A DNA stretch of 64,000 nucleotides, from the NCBI RefSeq assembly GCF_046614675.1, contig NZ_JBKKJT010000001.1, positions 310,001 through 374,000 on the forward strand. Reading direction: 5' to 3'. The position numbers and the translations under genes are program-made. Numbering within the stretch: position 1 is the first letter of the stretch; each line of letters starts with the position of its first letter. Shown one piece after another: positions 9,328 through 18,257 of the stretch. The notes under the pieces are model-generated. The model ran no database searches, had not been told where the DNA came from, and was given only the letters and a program-made list of their open reading frames with translations. The stretch comes from Chryseobacterium cupriresistens (GTDB lineage Bacteria; Bacteroidota; Bacteroidia; Flavobacteriales; Weeksellaceae).

Positions 9328-10821
9328 ATGAAAACAAAAAAAAATTCTTTTACAGGAAAGCTTTTTATGTTGTTGATGGCTTTTCTTATTTCATTTTCAA
9401 TGAGAGCACAGGTAGGGATAAATACAACTACTCCTCATCCCAGCTCTATTTTAGATCTCAATTCCACAACCCGAGGGCTGCTAGCTCCACGTCTGACAAC
9501 AGCCCAGCGGATCGCTATTGCTTCACCTGCTGATGGACTCATCGTGTACGATACTAATTTCAAACAGCTTTACTATTATACTTCCAATACGGCAGCATGG
9601 TTCCCCGTAGGAAGTAATGTTTCTGAAAGACTTAATTTTAAGCGAATAAAGTCTACAGATGTTTTAGCTACAGTGCTGGCAACAGAACTAAATGCAGGAG
9701 GTGGAACAAGGTACCTTTTAAATGCAGATACATTGTATGAAATCAATGGACAGGTAGTGTTTGACAGACCCATAGAAATTAATAATGCTTATATACATGG
9801 GCTTGATACCAATAATGATATTATTGTCAGAGCCAACGGAAATATTTTTGAAGGATCAACAGGTGGGAGTATAAAGAGTGTTACTCTAAGTGCACCATCA
9901 GGAAATGTTTTTAATATTTCAGGTACAACTGCCCAGAACCTTATCTTCAGGGATAGTGTAGTCGCAAACTCAAGCAGTGTGGGAACCATTTCTGGGCTTG
10001 GACTGGTGTTTCTCAGTATTATCCAATTTACCGGAAACACCAATGGTATTACCTACAATAATATTGGGCAGCTCCTGCTCAGTAATATGGGATGGGCAGC
10101 TAATAATTCCGGCACCTACGAAAAGCTTACGGGAACCTTTACATCGGTTGAAAAACAGGGCGGGTTCAGCCAGGTCAATGGCTCAGCCATCGGTTTTGAT
10201 GTTTCAACAAGCGGGCTTACCATTACAGGAGATGCGGTGATGGAATCCGTTGTATTTACAGGAACCAATACAGCTGGATATGTCAAGCCTTATACTACTG
10301 GGACGTATTCAGGATACAATTTTAATAACAGTTGGACCGTCAGGGCAGCAGGTCTTCCAACTGAAGCAGACACCAATGCTGTTGGTGACTTTTCAGTTGA
10401 TTATCCAGTAGGAACCGGTATTGGGGTAAGTTTTAACAGCTCCAATCCAAGTAATATTGTAAAAATTGGCACTTCAACATCTGTTTCCACCTCATCAAAC
10501 CTGTTCAGATTTACTACGGATGGGGTTCCTAACAGGTTGAAGTATGTGGGTAAAAAGAAAAGAATTTTTCAGGTCACGGGTTCTGTATCGTTCCAGGTAC
10601 CTGCAGCCGGTACTTATATCATTTATATTGCAAAAAACGGAACAGCCATCAGTCAGTATAAAGTATATGGACGTGGAGCTGCTTTAAATGATATTGTGGT
10701 ATTGCCCATTAATGGCACAACTGAACTATCCACGAATGATTACGTTGAAATATTTGCACAACGTTATACAGGTTTAACAGGCGATATTGTAGTTCCTAAT
10801 ATGGCTGTAACCATTAAATAA
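9328..10821 (+). CDS. Secreted QVGINTTTP-type surface protein
   Basis: Signal peptide about 1-27 (KLFMLLMAFLISFSMRAQ), mature start QVGINTTTPHPSSILDL followed by RGLLAPRLTTAQRIAI and DGLIVYDTNFKQLYYY, the usual head of this family. The central 250 residues are repetitive and rich in Gly, Asn, Thr and Val, compatible with a beta-helix. The end (VTGSVSFQVPAAGTYIIYIA, then IVVLPINGTTELSTNDYVEI) looks like a jelly-roll head. A frameshifted copy of the last 50 residues lies at 32890-33030. The start is the ATG preceding the Lys-rich n-region. The function is unknown; the secretion route is also unclear, since no T9SS tail is visible. Confidence 0.8.
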   Translation: MKTKKNSFTGKLFMLLMAFLISFSMRAQVGINTTTPHPSSILDLNSTTRGLLAPRLTTAQRIAIASPADGLIVYDTNFKQLYYYTSNTAAWFPVGSNVSERLNFKRIKSTDVLATVLATELNAGGGTRYLLNADTLYEINGQVVFDRPIEINNAYIHGLDTNNDIIVRANGNIFEGSTGGSIKSVTLSAPSGNVFNISGTTAQNLIFRDSVVANSSSVGTISGLGLVFLSIIQFTGNTNGITYNNIGQLLLSNMGWAANNSGTYEKLTGTFTSVEKQGGFSQVNGSAIGFDVSTSGLTITGDAVMESVVFTGTNTAGYVKPYTTGTYSGYNFNNSWTVRAAGLPTEADTNAVGDFSVDYPVGTGIGVSFNSSNPSNIVKIGTSTSVSTSSNLFRFTTDGVPNRLKYVGKKKRIFQVTGSVSFQVPAAGTYIIYIAKNGTAISQYKVYGRGAALNDIVVLPINGTTELSTNDYVEIFAQRYTGLTGDIVVPNMAVTIK

Positions 10822-10850
10822 CAGTTATGTTTTGTTGAAAAGCCTGATAT

Positions 10851-11454
10851 TTAAAGATCAATCTGAAAAAATTAATTATAGTTTATGAAGCGCTTGTAGA
10901 AACTACAGTGGGTTTAAAAAATCGCCTCAAAATGCTATCAGATGATTGGGACAATTTAAAAGGCTTAGAATCAAATTTAGGAGAAGATTTCTTTACGAAA
11001 CAGGATGATGAAAAGATTCAATTGCTGGAAAATTGTTTCGTTACTTTATTAACACATTTCAACTATCAAAGTAAAGATAAAAGCGCTATTCGCATATCCC
11101 GTGATAAGTAAATGCCAATAATAGAAGTAGCCCTTCCAAATGGAAGACTGAAATATTATGACTTACGGTTTGATTCTTCCGGAAGTGATCATATTCGCGC
11201 CATGTGGGCTTATTATATCGCACTTTTAGAGACTTCCTATGCTAAAGATGGGAGTCACCCGCTTTTGTTAAAAAGATTTTCATGAGTTCTTAAGAGAGCT
11301 GTCTTTGCAGCAAGAAGCACAAAGTATTGTCTTTGCCTCGTTTCAAAACTCTCAAGCAGATTTTAAAGCTGTAACAAGGGGATTGAACTTTCATGAGATA
11401 GAAGGCAATGGAAGGTTCATAGCTAAAATTGATAGTTCCAAAGTGGTAGATTAA
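10851..11454 (+). pseudogene. Broken C-terminal part of an SMC/Rad50-like ATPase
   Basis: One reading frame runs from 10851 through a TAA at 11109 and on to 11285, then shifts once and continues to a TAA at 11452. Pieced together it reads a coiled-coil-like part (VYEALVETTVGLKNRLK), then ALPNGRLKYYDLRFDSSGSD, HIRAMWAYYIALLE, GSHPLLL, and after the shift DFHEFLRELSLQQEAQSIVF. SGSD followed by HIRAMWAYY resembles the ABC signature, and HPLLL the Walker B approach, of SMC/Rad50-type ATPases; the Asp-Glu of Walker B falls where the frame breaks. Two lesions and no N-terminal half mean it is dead. It may come from a lost defence or mobile locus. The 67-codon frame at 10908 is only a piece of it. 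Confidence 0.6.
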
Positions 11455-11552
11455 AATAATCAAATATGAATTTTGAAATTTAACGACTCAAGCTCAGCTA
11501 TTTTGTTCAAATCTTCTATAAAAGTGTTCGGAAAATGCACCTCGGCGGTCAC

Positions 11553-11594
11553 AAAGACGGACGAGACATTTTTTTTAATGTTTTGTCCGTCTTT
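11553..11594. terminator. Terminator hairpin
   Basis: Perfect arms AAAGACGGAC and GTCCGTCTTT around an A/T-rich loop, with T runs on both sides, so it may act in both directions. Confidence 0.65.
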
Positions 11595-11643
11595 TTTTGT
11601 TTGTAAACTATTGTTATATGTAAGATGTAGGGTAGTGCAAAAT

Positions 11644-11943
11644 TTAATTTGGTGTCCGAAACGCATTTTCTTCAAACTCAAGTTTTTCCGCTAAAATCGA
11701 CTGTTTTGTTTCTATATTTCCTTCTGAGTATAGCTTTGATGGATTCGGTATCACTTCTAAAACTTTTTCAACCCAATGTTTTATTTCCAGGTCTTTTCTT
11801 GGCATCTTCTGATTTTGCAATTCCATTTCTAAGCTATCAGGCTCCATCGATCTTTGTTGGGTGAACTCATTCTCAATATGAGAAAGCCACCATATTCCAA
11901 TTTTTTCAAAAGTGTAGAAAATTCTTTTTGAGCTTTTATTGAT
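11644..11943 (-). pseudogene. C-terminal remnant of an unidentified gene
   Basis: An open minus-strand frame without a convincing start reads FEKIGIWWLSHIENEF, DLEIKHWVEKVLEVIPNPSK and TKQSILAEKLEFEENAFRTP before its stop. It runs back into the end of the regulator gene at 11978, so its own N-terminus is gone. The last part is matched by a second fragment at 32567-32613, which shows it was a real, repeated coding sequence. I do not recognise the family; a mobile-element protein is a guess. Confidence 0.35.
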
Positions 11944-11977
11944 TTCTAATAAATAACTACTGCTAAAATAAGGGAAA

Positions 11978-12922
11978 TTAGAAAGTATCTATCCATTTGT
12001 AAAGATCTGTATCAGAAGAGATTCCAAATGATTTCCTCAGCCTGCTTTTCCTTGACTGAACTGTACGTATTGAAATATGATTGTATTCCGCAATATCTTT
12101 TGTAGTGAAATTCAGCTTGAGAAGAGCACATAGTTTAAACTCTTCTGATGTAATTTCCGGATTTACATGCATGAGGTTTTCATATAATCCGGGAAATGAT
12201 TGTTTTATTTTTGGTATGAACGCGATGTCATCATTCATAGCCATTTTTACAAGGTTTTCTAAATCTATATCGTCTTTCTTATCCAGCCTCGTACGTATAT
12301 TAGCAATTATATTCTGGCTACGAAGGACTTTTCTGTACAGCTCCAAAACAGTAAAATGTTTTAGCAGAATAAAATATCCGAAAATTGCAAACCATATAAA
12401 TACTTGTAAAAAAGTAAAAAGTCTCTGATTTCTTGAAAATTCTAAATTTCCGGCATTTTTAATCCTGAATATTCTAAAATCATAATAATGGCTTATGAGA
12501 AATAAAACAAACGCCGTAGCAAAAACAGCTATAATATACTTTAATTTTTTCTTTGTGTTAAAAATAAATAAGGAAGTCATGAGCAGCAAAAAATAATATA
12601 ATGACAAGCCATTTTCAAAACCTGAAGTGGATGAAAAGAAGAAAACCAATAGCATAGCAAGCTCTATAACAATAAAGCATATCATGATATTTTGCCGGGC
12701 CTTAGTAAAAAAGAAAAGAATAAGAAAAATACTGCCTAGCACAAACAATAACAAAAAATAGCCCTCAAACCCAAACAGCAAATCTCTGAATCCGCTTACA
12801 AGCAAAACTATTCCTATAGAAAATGCGAATAAATTTAATATTTGGGCATCCAGACGTTCAAATCTGTCAGCAGTGGGATCAATATGCAGATTCTGTATAT
12901 AATTCCAAATTTTACGTAACAT
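11978..12922 (-). CDS. Multi-spanning membrane protein with C-terminal LuxR-type HTH
   Basis: Of 314 residues, the first 200 or so are hydrophobic, with about six membrane helices (LFAFSIGIVLLVSGF, YFLLLFVLGSIFLILFFF, YIIAVFATAFVLFLI and others). A linker follows, then a DNA-binding end (LKLNFTTKDIAEYNHISIRT, VQSRKSRLRKSFGIS). The end is homologous to those at 5509 and 53090, but here the sensor is a membrane bundle rather than a periplasmic TPR. Probably a one-component membrane-bound regulator. Upstream there is a 530-base gap, so it is likely transcribed alone. Confidence 0.8.
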   Translation of the reverse strand: MLRKIWNYIQNLHIDPTADRFERLDAQILNLFAFSIGIVLLVSGFRDLLFGFEGYFLLLFVLGSIFLILFFFTKARQNIMICFIVIELAMLLVFFFSSTSGFENGLSLYYFLLLMTSLFIFNTKKKLKYIIAVFATAFVLFLISHYYDFRIFRIKNAGNLEFSRNQRLFTFLQVFIWFAIFGYFILLKHFTVLELYRKVLRSQNIIANIRTRLDKKDDIDLENLVKMAMNDDIAFIPKIKQSFPGLYENLMHVNPEITSEEFKLCALLKLNFTTKDIAEYNHISIRTVQSRKSRLRKSFGISSDTDLYKWIDTF

Positions 12923-13582
12923 TGGTCATAAATATTTGTTAAAAGATACTACTTATTTGTAGTTGAAAATTATTTCTGTAAAATTAATTTTCCATAAAAA
13001 TGTAAGCTAAAATATACCAAGTGATTAAGTAATGTTAAATCTTTATAGCGGCCTGTACATAATACTGAAATTAGTAGGTCAGAAATTGTAGTTTTAAATG
13101 CTCTGAATGTTTTTTACTACAAAAAGGTAAACTATATCATCTGCCATTTTTAATACCATAATAAAAGTCATAGTCATATTTTTGTAGACACTTCACACAA
13201 TTTCATTTATACTTTATCCTCAACGGATTTTTTAGACTATTGGTTTTCTGTTTTTTTATCTGCATCAGGTTTTGAAAATGGTTTGTCATTGTGTTGTTTT
13301 TTTGGTTCTCAGAACTTCATACAAGGTTAATGGTAATTGTAATATTATCAGATTTCCATTTGCGTAGCACAGGAATTTCTGGTTTTTAATGCTGTTAATT
13401 AAATGATCTATTATTGTTTATTGTAATGTATTGAAAATTAGAAAATTAAGTGTGTTTTGTTCTTTTGGTGGTATCTATGCCGTATATTTTACCGTGTTGA
13501 TAAGGTATCTGTAGCGTATGGTATTTCTTTATTTAAGCTTAAAATAAGATCAATTTTACAGCTCAATTCCAATGAGGTGAAA
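12923..13582. other. AT-rich stretch without a gene
   Basis: No gene can be supported. It separates the divergent genes at 11978 and 13583, so it must hold their promoters. A plus-strand open frame reaches back to 13457, but its first 42 codons lack signal-peptide character and are probably untranslated. Confidence 0.5.
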
Positions 13583-14176
13583 ATGTATTTTAAGAATAAG
13601 AGTTACAATATGACAAAGGCATCAGGTATGCTTCTTTTGCTTTGCTCTTTTTGTAAGATATATGCTCAATTATATATTGGAAAAAGTTGTGATCTCTATA
13701 TTAAAGACAGTATTATTATTTCTTTGTTAGAGAGAAAAGATAGTCTGGTTTCATTATATATTAAAGCCAACACTAAAGTGCATAACCTGCAGCAAATGTC
13801 CAATATCAAGATTGTTGTACTTTCTTCTTCTTACTTACCAAAAACACAGCAGAGTTCTTTTAGTAATACTATAAAAAAAGCTAAAAAAAAGCAAGAAGAA
13901 AAAAGAGTTTTAAAATTGATTTCTGAACAGAAAATCTCCAGAGCTGAAAATGGTAAGTCTACTATCATTTTTTATGGAAAATCAGAAGATATTGCTATTA
14001 TTATAACCAACACGTTGAAAGAAAAACAAGGAATATTACATAGAAAGCATAAGATATTTATCCTGTACGAAAAACAGTTTTGTCCAGAGCAATCTCTTAA
14101 AACCGATGTGTACGAAAGGGCTTTTCTGGCAGGACTACAAATCCGGTCTCCTCCCTCTTTCAAAATCATTTTATAG
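13583..14176 (+). CDS. Small secreted protein of unknown function
   Basis: I start at the ATG at 13583 (MYFKNKSYNMTKASGMLLLL) because a signal peptide then ends naturally at KIYAQ; the ATG at 13610 is an alternative. The mature protein opens QLYIGKSCDLYIKDSIIISL, suggesting a beta-structured head, followed by a Lys-rich charged segment (IKKAKKKQEEKRVLKLI) and an end in IRSPPSFKIIL. I know proteins with the same plan beside QVGINT-type genes in related genomes, and here too the next gene (14266) is of that type, about 90 bases on. A terminator-like hairpin lies between them, so they may be separately transcribed. No function can be assigned. Confidence 0.6.
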   Translation: MYFKNKSYNMTKASGMLLLLCSFCKIYAQLYIGKSCDLYIKDSIIISLLERKDSLVSLYIKANTKVHNLQQMSNIKIVVLSSSYLPKTQQSSFSNTIKKAKKKQEEKRVLKLISEQKISRAENGKSTIIFYGKSEDIAIIITNTLKEKQGILHRKHKIFILYEKQFCPEQSLKTDVYERAFLAGLQIRSPPSFKIIL

Positions 14177-14214
14177 CAAAATAACAGGAACACAAATTCA
14201 AAATATAGTACTAT

Positions 14215-14243
14215 GGAAAAGAGTACTCATAAGACTCTTTTCC
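14215..14243 (+). terminator. Terminator between 13583 and 14266 genes
   Basis: Ten-base arms GGAAAAGAGT and ACTCTTTTCC with a nine-base loop, then GTTTTCC. It lies only 23 bases before the next start, so attenuation of that gene is also possible. Confidence 0.6.
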
Positions 14244-14265
14244 GTTTTCCAAATTATCAAACAAA

Positions 14266-15534
14266 ATGAAAAATAAATTTTATACAATTCTTGCCTTAGC
14301 GTTTGGCACATTAGCTTTCGCTCAAGTAGGCATCAATACGCAAAATCCACAAGGGATATTCAATATCGATGGTGGTAAAAACAATGCTGTAACAGGAACT
14401 CCAACGGCCGCACAATTAGCCAATGATTTTATTGTAACCAATTCAGGATCTACAGGTATTGGTGCAATTCCCGACGCATCTGCTATTCTGGAGCTTAATG
14501 TAAGTCAGCTTGCATCGGGCAGCCAAAAAGGGTTTTTAGGTCCACGAGTAGCTTTAACAGTATATAATGATGCGTCTACAATACCTAATCCTGCAGTTGG
14601 CTTATTGGTTTACAATCTGGGAACTCAGTCTACTTTTACCTTTAAGGGATATGTTTATTGGGACGGAACCCAATGGAGACCTTTGGATGGGCGCTCGTTA
14701 CAGTCGGGAACGATAAGTGGTTTGAGATGTACTGACGTAACACTAAGCCCGCTTACCTATACCGCCGGAACTCCTTATCAGGGTACCATGTCGATTCCTT
14801 ATTCAGGAGGCAATGCAGGAATATATGGTCCACAAACAATAGGACCTGTAAATGGTCTTACGGCAACACTTCCTCAGGGTAATTTTGCGCAAGGATCAGG
14901 TACTTTAAATTATACTGTTTCCGGAATACCAACAGTATCCAGCCCCAATACAACAACATTTCCCATTTCGATAGGAGGGCAGAGCTGTAGTGCAACAGTA
15001 GGTGTTGGGAAAGTGCTTGCACCTGGAGAGTATCAGTTCTTTACTTATACATTACCGGCGACGTATATAGGATTGCTGAGCACACAGGTTGGCGGTACTT
15101 ATGATGCTATTTTAGGAGGAAAGTTAAAATTGGACCTTGATTTTAATGCAAGTTCCAATCAGGGTTCAGGAGCCGTTACCTACAATCCACGTTTGGTAAA
15201 TGCCTCCAGTTCTAATATTAAAGTATGGTATTCGGCATTATCGAGCGTAGACCGCTTCCGCCGCTCGAACGTTTTATTAGCGCCTGGAGGTTATATGGAA
15301 ACGGATAATGGAATTTATCTTAACTGGGGAGACAATATGAATAGCAGTTCTACTCCTGTAACAGCTACAAACTCCAGTGATAATTCTCAGGAGATAGAAA
15401 CGGTAGATGTAATTGTTGACGGAATCTGGTATAGAGTAATCGTTTTTGTTTCTGTAGATAATTTAAATGATACTGATCCCAGCAATAATATCCGACGTGT
15501 CTTTATGACAGCACAAAGAATGTCATCCTATTGA
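14266..15534 (+). CDS. Secreted QVGINTQNP-type surface protein
   Basis: Signal peptide 1-19 (KFYTILALAFGTLAFAQ), mature start QVGINTQNPQGIFNIDG, then LGPRVALTVYNDASTIPNPA and GLLVYNLGTQSTFTFKGYVY, the family head. The region from about 150 to 250 is Gly/Thr/Pro-rich with regular spacing, suggesting an Ig-like or repeat beta domain. The last 170 residues (VLAPGEYQFFTYTLPATYIG onward) look like a separate beta domain with few Lys. There is no T9SS tail. Probably surface-exposed; role unknown. Promoter and regulation may be shared with the small secreted gene upstream, and the HTH pair starts 119 bases downstream. Confidence 0.75.
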   Translation: MKNKFYTILALAFGTLAFAQVGINTQNPQGIFNIDGGKNNAVTGTPTAAQLANDFIVTNSGSTGIGAIPDASAILELNVSQLASGSQKGFLGPRVALTVYNDASTIPNPAVGLLVYNLGTQSTFTFKGYVYWDGTQWRPLDGRSLQSGTISGLRCTDVTLSPLTYTAGTPYQGTMSIPYSGGNAGIYGPQTIGPVNGLTATLPQGNFAQGSGTLNYTVSGIPTVSSPNTTTFPISIGGQSCSATVGVGKVLAPGEYQFFTYTLPATYIGLLSTQVGGTYDAILGGKLKLDLDFNASSNQGSGAVTYNPRLVNASSSNIKVWYSALSSVDRFRRSNVLLAPGGYMETDNGIYLNWGDNMNSSSTPVTATNSSDNSQEIETVDVIVDGIWYRVIVFVSVDNLNDTDPSNNIRRVFMTAQRMSSY

Positions 15535-15652
15535 TATGAAATGATAAAATAGAACGGATGAGCTCACCTTAAATTCATTGTATCCGGCAGATGAATTCCG
15601 TCTGTCGGTTTATAAATACCCTTCAATTACAAGATTCTAAAAACACGGACTA

Positions 15653-16129
15653 ATGAATTTTAAAGAGATTCCAATAGGGACATTGATTGAAAAAGAAGTT
15701 GCAGAAAGCGGGATAGAACTATCCCGTATCTGTAGCTTTATGAAATGTACTGAACAGGAAATAAAAGGAATGTACAAATCTTCAAGTATAGAAACAGAAA
15801 ACCTGTTGAAATGGAGTAAATTATTAGAATATGATTTTTTCAGGCTGTATTCTCAGCATTTGATATTGTATGCCCCATCCATAGCAGGTAAAAGCATAGA
15901 AAATAGACAGAATAAAAAGCCAGGCCTACCTCAGTTTCGTAAAAATATTTACACAAGGGAAATCATTGATTTTATTCTGAGACAGATAGAATCAGGAGAA
16001 ATGTCAAAGGTTGCGGTAATAGAGTATTATAAAATTCCTAAAACAACTTTGTATAAATGGATATATAAGTATAAAAGCGAAATAAATTTAAATAAAACAT
16101 TTTATGGAAAAAATAGTTCCCGATTATAA
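15653..16129 (+). CDS. Small HTH protein, first of an overlapping pair (transposase-like or regulator)
   Basis: 158 residues. The N-terminal 60 (LIEKEVAESGIELSRICSFM) resemble a helix-turn-helix of the lambda-repressor type. The C-terminal part (FRKNIYTREIIDFIL, then YYKIPKTTLYKWIYKYKSE) is a second HTH of the transposase/homeodomain-like type. There is no catalytic DDE or recombinase domain and no inverted repeats flank it, so the usual automatic label 'transposase' is doubtful; a DNA-binding regulator fits better. It overlaps the next gene by 26 bases, implying translational coupling. A broken relative of the same gene sits at 39101 in front of the same partner. Confidence 0.65.
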   Translation: MNFKEIPIGTLIEKEVAESGIELSRICSFMKCTEQEIKGMYKSSSIETENLLKWSKLLEYDFFRLYSQHLILYAPSIAGKSIENRQNKKPGLPQFRKNIYTREIIDFILRQIESGEMSKVAVIEYYKIPKTTLYKWIYKYKSEINLNKTFYGKNSSRL

Positions 16130-16430
16130 AAGAATTTATAATGACATCATCGTAAAAGAGTTTCCGGAAAAAAGAGATTCCTGTCAACGATTATTAGAGA
16201 AAGAAAGTTTATCCGTTATGGATATTATGGAACTTAATGAAAAAATTTTTGGGATTCCGGATAAGGAAACTTTTGCTGCCAGTCAGAAGCATCGTTCATT
16301 TATGAAAAAGGATATACTTAAAATGCTTGATTATCAGAAAAAAAATAAACTTAATAACACTCAACTCGCCATTCACTTTAAATTAAGCCCAAACACAGTA
16401 ACCAAATGGAAAAAGAGTTTTTTAATATAA
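16104..16430 (+). CDS. Small HTH protein, second of the overlapping pair
   Basis: 108 residues; opens VPDYKRIYNDIIVKEFPEKR, and ends with an HTH (QKKNKLNNTQLAIHFKLSPN, then TVTKWKKSFLI). The protein at 39230 is a paralogue with the same opening (GPDYKKIYHDFIKSKCPDK) and end. No catalytic domain. Probably acts with the product of the upstream overlapping gene. Its position 340 bases before the surface-polymer cluster makes a role in controlling it possible, but nothing in the sequence proves that. Confidence 0.65.
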   Translation: MEKIVPDYKRIYNDIIVKEFPEKRDSCQRLLEKESLSVMDIMELNEKIFGIPDKETFAASQKHRSFMKKDILKMLDYQKKNKLNNTQLAIHFKLSPNTVTKWKKSFLI

Positions 16431-16506
16431 AATGTTTTATAACAAACAGATTGGTTAACAAATAGGTACTAAAGATTAAATAAGGAGTCCTTTTATGGTA
16501 ATGATG

Positions 16507-16528
16507 GTCGGAAGAAAAATCTTCCGAC
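16507..16528 (+). terminator. Terminator after the HTH pair
   Basis: Perfect nine-base arms GTCGGAAGA and TCTTCCGAC, loop AAAA, followed by TTTTCTATTTTTT. Confidence 0.85.
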
Positions 16529-16767
16529 TTTTCTATTTTTTGACGTGTTTAATCGAATTTAAAATCACTGATTGTTAATTAAATTAATTGATGTTTGTCT
16601 TGTATACTTGCAGTTTATAATCAATTATTTATACCGCTTTAAGATGGCAAATTCTTTATATAATACACTCAATAATGAAAAAAGTCTTGGTAATGTCATA
16701 TAATGTTATTAGCTTTATAATGAATTCCGAATGACAATATTATTACACCTCACTAAATTTATTAATC

Positions 16768-17310
16768 ATGAAAAAGCAAATCTTTATCGTTGCGTTGTCT
16801 CTGGGAGCAACCGCCTTAGGAACCCACCGGGTTATGGCACAACATTCAGAGCAGGTGAGTACATCAGTCAATATTATTTTATCAGATGTTATTGCAATGG
16901 ATATTGGCTCTGCTGCTTCAGAAGGCGCTGTAGATTTTAATTATGGGAACACAAAAGATTATAATTCATCAAAAAATGTGACCGTTCCCAATAGTTTAGT
17001 CATTATTTCCTCTAAAAATTTTGATGTAAAAGTAAAATCTGAAGGTGCACACTTTGTAAGTGGCGCAAATGTCATTCCTGTAGATATATTACAGGTAAAA
17101 GCAATACCAGGGGGAAGTATGGTGGGAACCCTGAATGAGGTCACTTTATCTCCAAATGATCAGGTGCTGGTGAGTAATGCAGGTTTAGGTACCAAACAGT
17201 CTTTAAATATTGCTTACTCTATTTCTGCGGAAAATGCATCCAAGGTACTTTTAGGAAAACCACAGGGAACTTACACACAAAAAATAACTTATACTGCCAC
17301 TGCATTGTAA
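16768..17310 (+). CDS. Surface polymer subunit 1 (pilin-like, divergent copy)
   Basis: 180 residues with a signal peptide (FIVALSLGATALGTHRVMA). The mature N-terminus alternates hydrophobic and polar residues (STSVNIILSDVIAMDIG), as donor strands in chaperone-usher pilins do. The core has VDFNYGNTKDYNS, then SLVIISSKNFDVKVKSEG, and the end is GTYTQKITYTATAL, shared with the five later copies. It is the most divergent of the six, lacks the palindromic promoter cassette found upstream of the next four, and has its own strong terminator. It may be a minor or adaptor subunit. The family may be the Bacteroidota DUF4402-type beta sandwich; this is my recollection, not a search. Confidence 0.7.
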   Translation: MKKQIFIVALSLGATALGTHRVMAQHSEQVSTSVNIILSDVIAMDIGSAASEGAVDFNYGNTKDYNSSKNVTVPNSLVIISSKNFDVKVKSEGAHFVSGANVIPVDILQVKAIPGGSMVGTLNEVTLSPNDQVLVSNAGLGTKQSLNIAYSISAENASKVLLGKPQGTYTQKITYTATAL

Positions 17311-17331
17311 GTCAATACCAATTTTAAATAG

Positions 17332-17368
17332 AAAAGCCCTCGATACTACAAAAGTATCGAGGGCTTTT
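17332..17368 (+). terminator. Strong terminator after subunit 1
   Basis: Perfect 16-base arms (AAAAGCCCTCGATACT and its complement) with a five-base loop; it cuts subunit 1 off from the array behind it. Confidence 0.9.
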
Positions 17369-17390
17369 CATTTATCATATGAATAAACCT

Positions 17391-17459
17391 TGTAGTGATT
17401 TTACTACATGAACTTCCTTTTTCCACTACAAAGAAACTTTTAGTACCACTATAAATTTG
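17391..17459 (+). promoter_or_regulatory. Promoter cassette, copy 1
   Basis: Palindrome TGTAGTGATTTTACTACA (17391-17408), then a further CCACTACAAA half-site, then a TAAATTTG box at 17452-17459, 54 bases before the start codon. No TTG -33 element is visible at the normal spacing, suggesting dependence on an activator that binds the CTACA sites. Confidence 0.55.
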
Positions 17460-17512
17460 CAGTATACAAAAGATAACAATTAAGTAAAAAATAACAATAA
17501 AATATTACCATC

Positions 17513-18058
17513 ATGAAAAAGCAAATCGTAATCACAGCCTTAACTTTTGGAGCAATGATACTGGGAACTAATAATGTTCAAGCTCAGAATACAACCGCAA
17601 CTACAACCGTAAACATCACCCTGAACGATGTGATCTCTATCGACGCAGGAAGTACAGCCATTGGTAATACGGTAGATTTTAACTATGTTACTGCAGCAGA
17701 CTACAACTCTGATCAGACGATTACTAAAGCGAACTCTTTAAAAGTTACTTCCACAAAGAACTTTAACGTTAAAGTAAAAGCAGGAGGGGCTAATTTTATG
17801 AATGGAACCAACTTAATTCCTGTCAATGTTCTGACAATCAAAGCCGCTACAGCTGCCGGAACTATGGGTGGAACAAAAAATACTGTAGTTTTATCTGCAA
17901 CGGATCAGAATTTAGTTACCAATGCTCCTCTTGGAAGTGCCTTAACATTGAATCTGGATTACACTATTCCAGCGGCAAAATCATCATCTTCTGATATTTT
18001 AGGTAAGCCGGTCGGAACTTATACTCAAACAGTAACTTATACCGCGACGGCTTTATAA
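17513..18058 (+). CDS. Surface polymer subunit 2 (pilin-like)
   Basis: 181 residues. Signal peptide to VQAQ at 25, mature start QNTTATTTVNITLNDVISID with the alternating pattern of a donor strand, core VDFNYVTAADYNSDQTITKA, KNFNVKVKAGGANF, and end GKPVGTYTQTVTYTATAL. No cysteine. Differs from the next three copies mainly in the signal peptide (MKKQIVI instead of MTKLITI) and one residue near the end (V for A). Likely the founding copy of the amplification. Predicted to be held in the periplasm by the chaperone at 21063 and exported through the barrel at 21873. It has its own promoter cassette and a terminator hairpin behind it. Confidence 0.75.
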   Translation: MKKQIVITALTFGAMILGTNNVQAQNTTATTTVNITLNDVISIDAGSTAIGNTVDFNYVTAADYNSDQTITKANSLKVTSTKNFNVKVKAGGANFMNGTNLIPVNVLTIKAATAAGTMGGTKNTVVLSATDQNLVTNAPLGSALTLNLDYTIPAAKSSSSDILGKPVGTYTQTVTYTATAL

Positions 18059-18082
18059 TAAAAAAACACATCAATATATATG

Positions 18083-18109
18083 CCCTCAGCACTTTCCAGG
18101 TACTGAGGG
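18083..18109 (+). terminator. Terminator after subunit 2
   Basis: Arms CCCTCAG and CTGAGGG followed by TTTTCTATTTAT. Only the tail end (GTGAGGGTTTTTCTATTTAT) survives in the intergenic spacers of the later copies. Confidence 0.7.
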
Positions 18110-18136
18110 TTTTCTATTTATCATGTGAATAAACCT

Positions 18137-18205
18137 TGTAGTGATTTTACTACACTAACTTCCTTTTTCCACTACAAAGAAAATTTTAGCACCACTATAA
18201 ATTTG
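18137..18205 (+). promoter_or_regulatory. Promoter cassette, copy 2
   Basis: Same elements as copy 1: palindrome at 18137-18154, CCACTACAAA half-site, TAAATTTG box at 18198-18205. Confidence 0.55.
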
Positions 18206-18257
18206 CAGTATACAAAAGATAATAATTAAATAAAAATAACAATAAAATATAACTGCC

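Noticed and set aside
15653..16430. Insertion sequence encoded by the HTH pair
   Set aside because: No catalytic domain, terminal inverted repeats or target duplication could be found.
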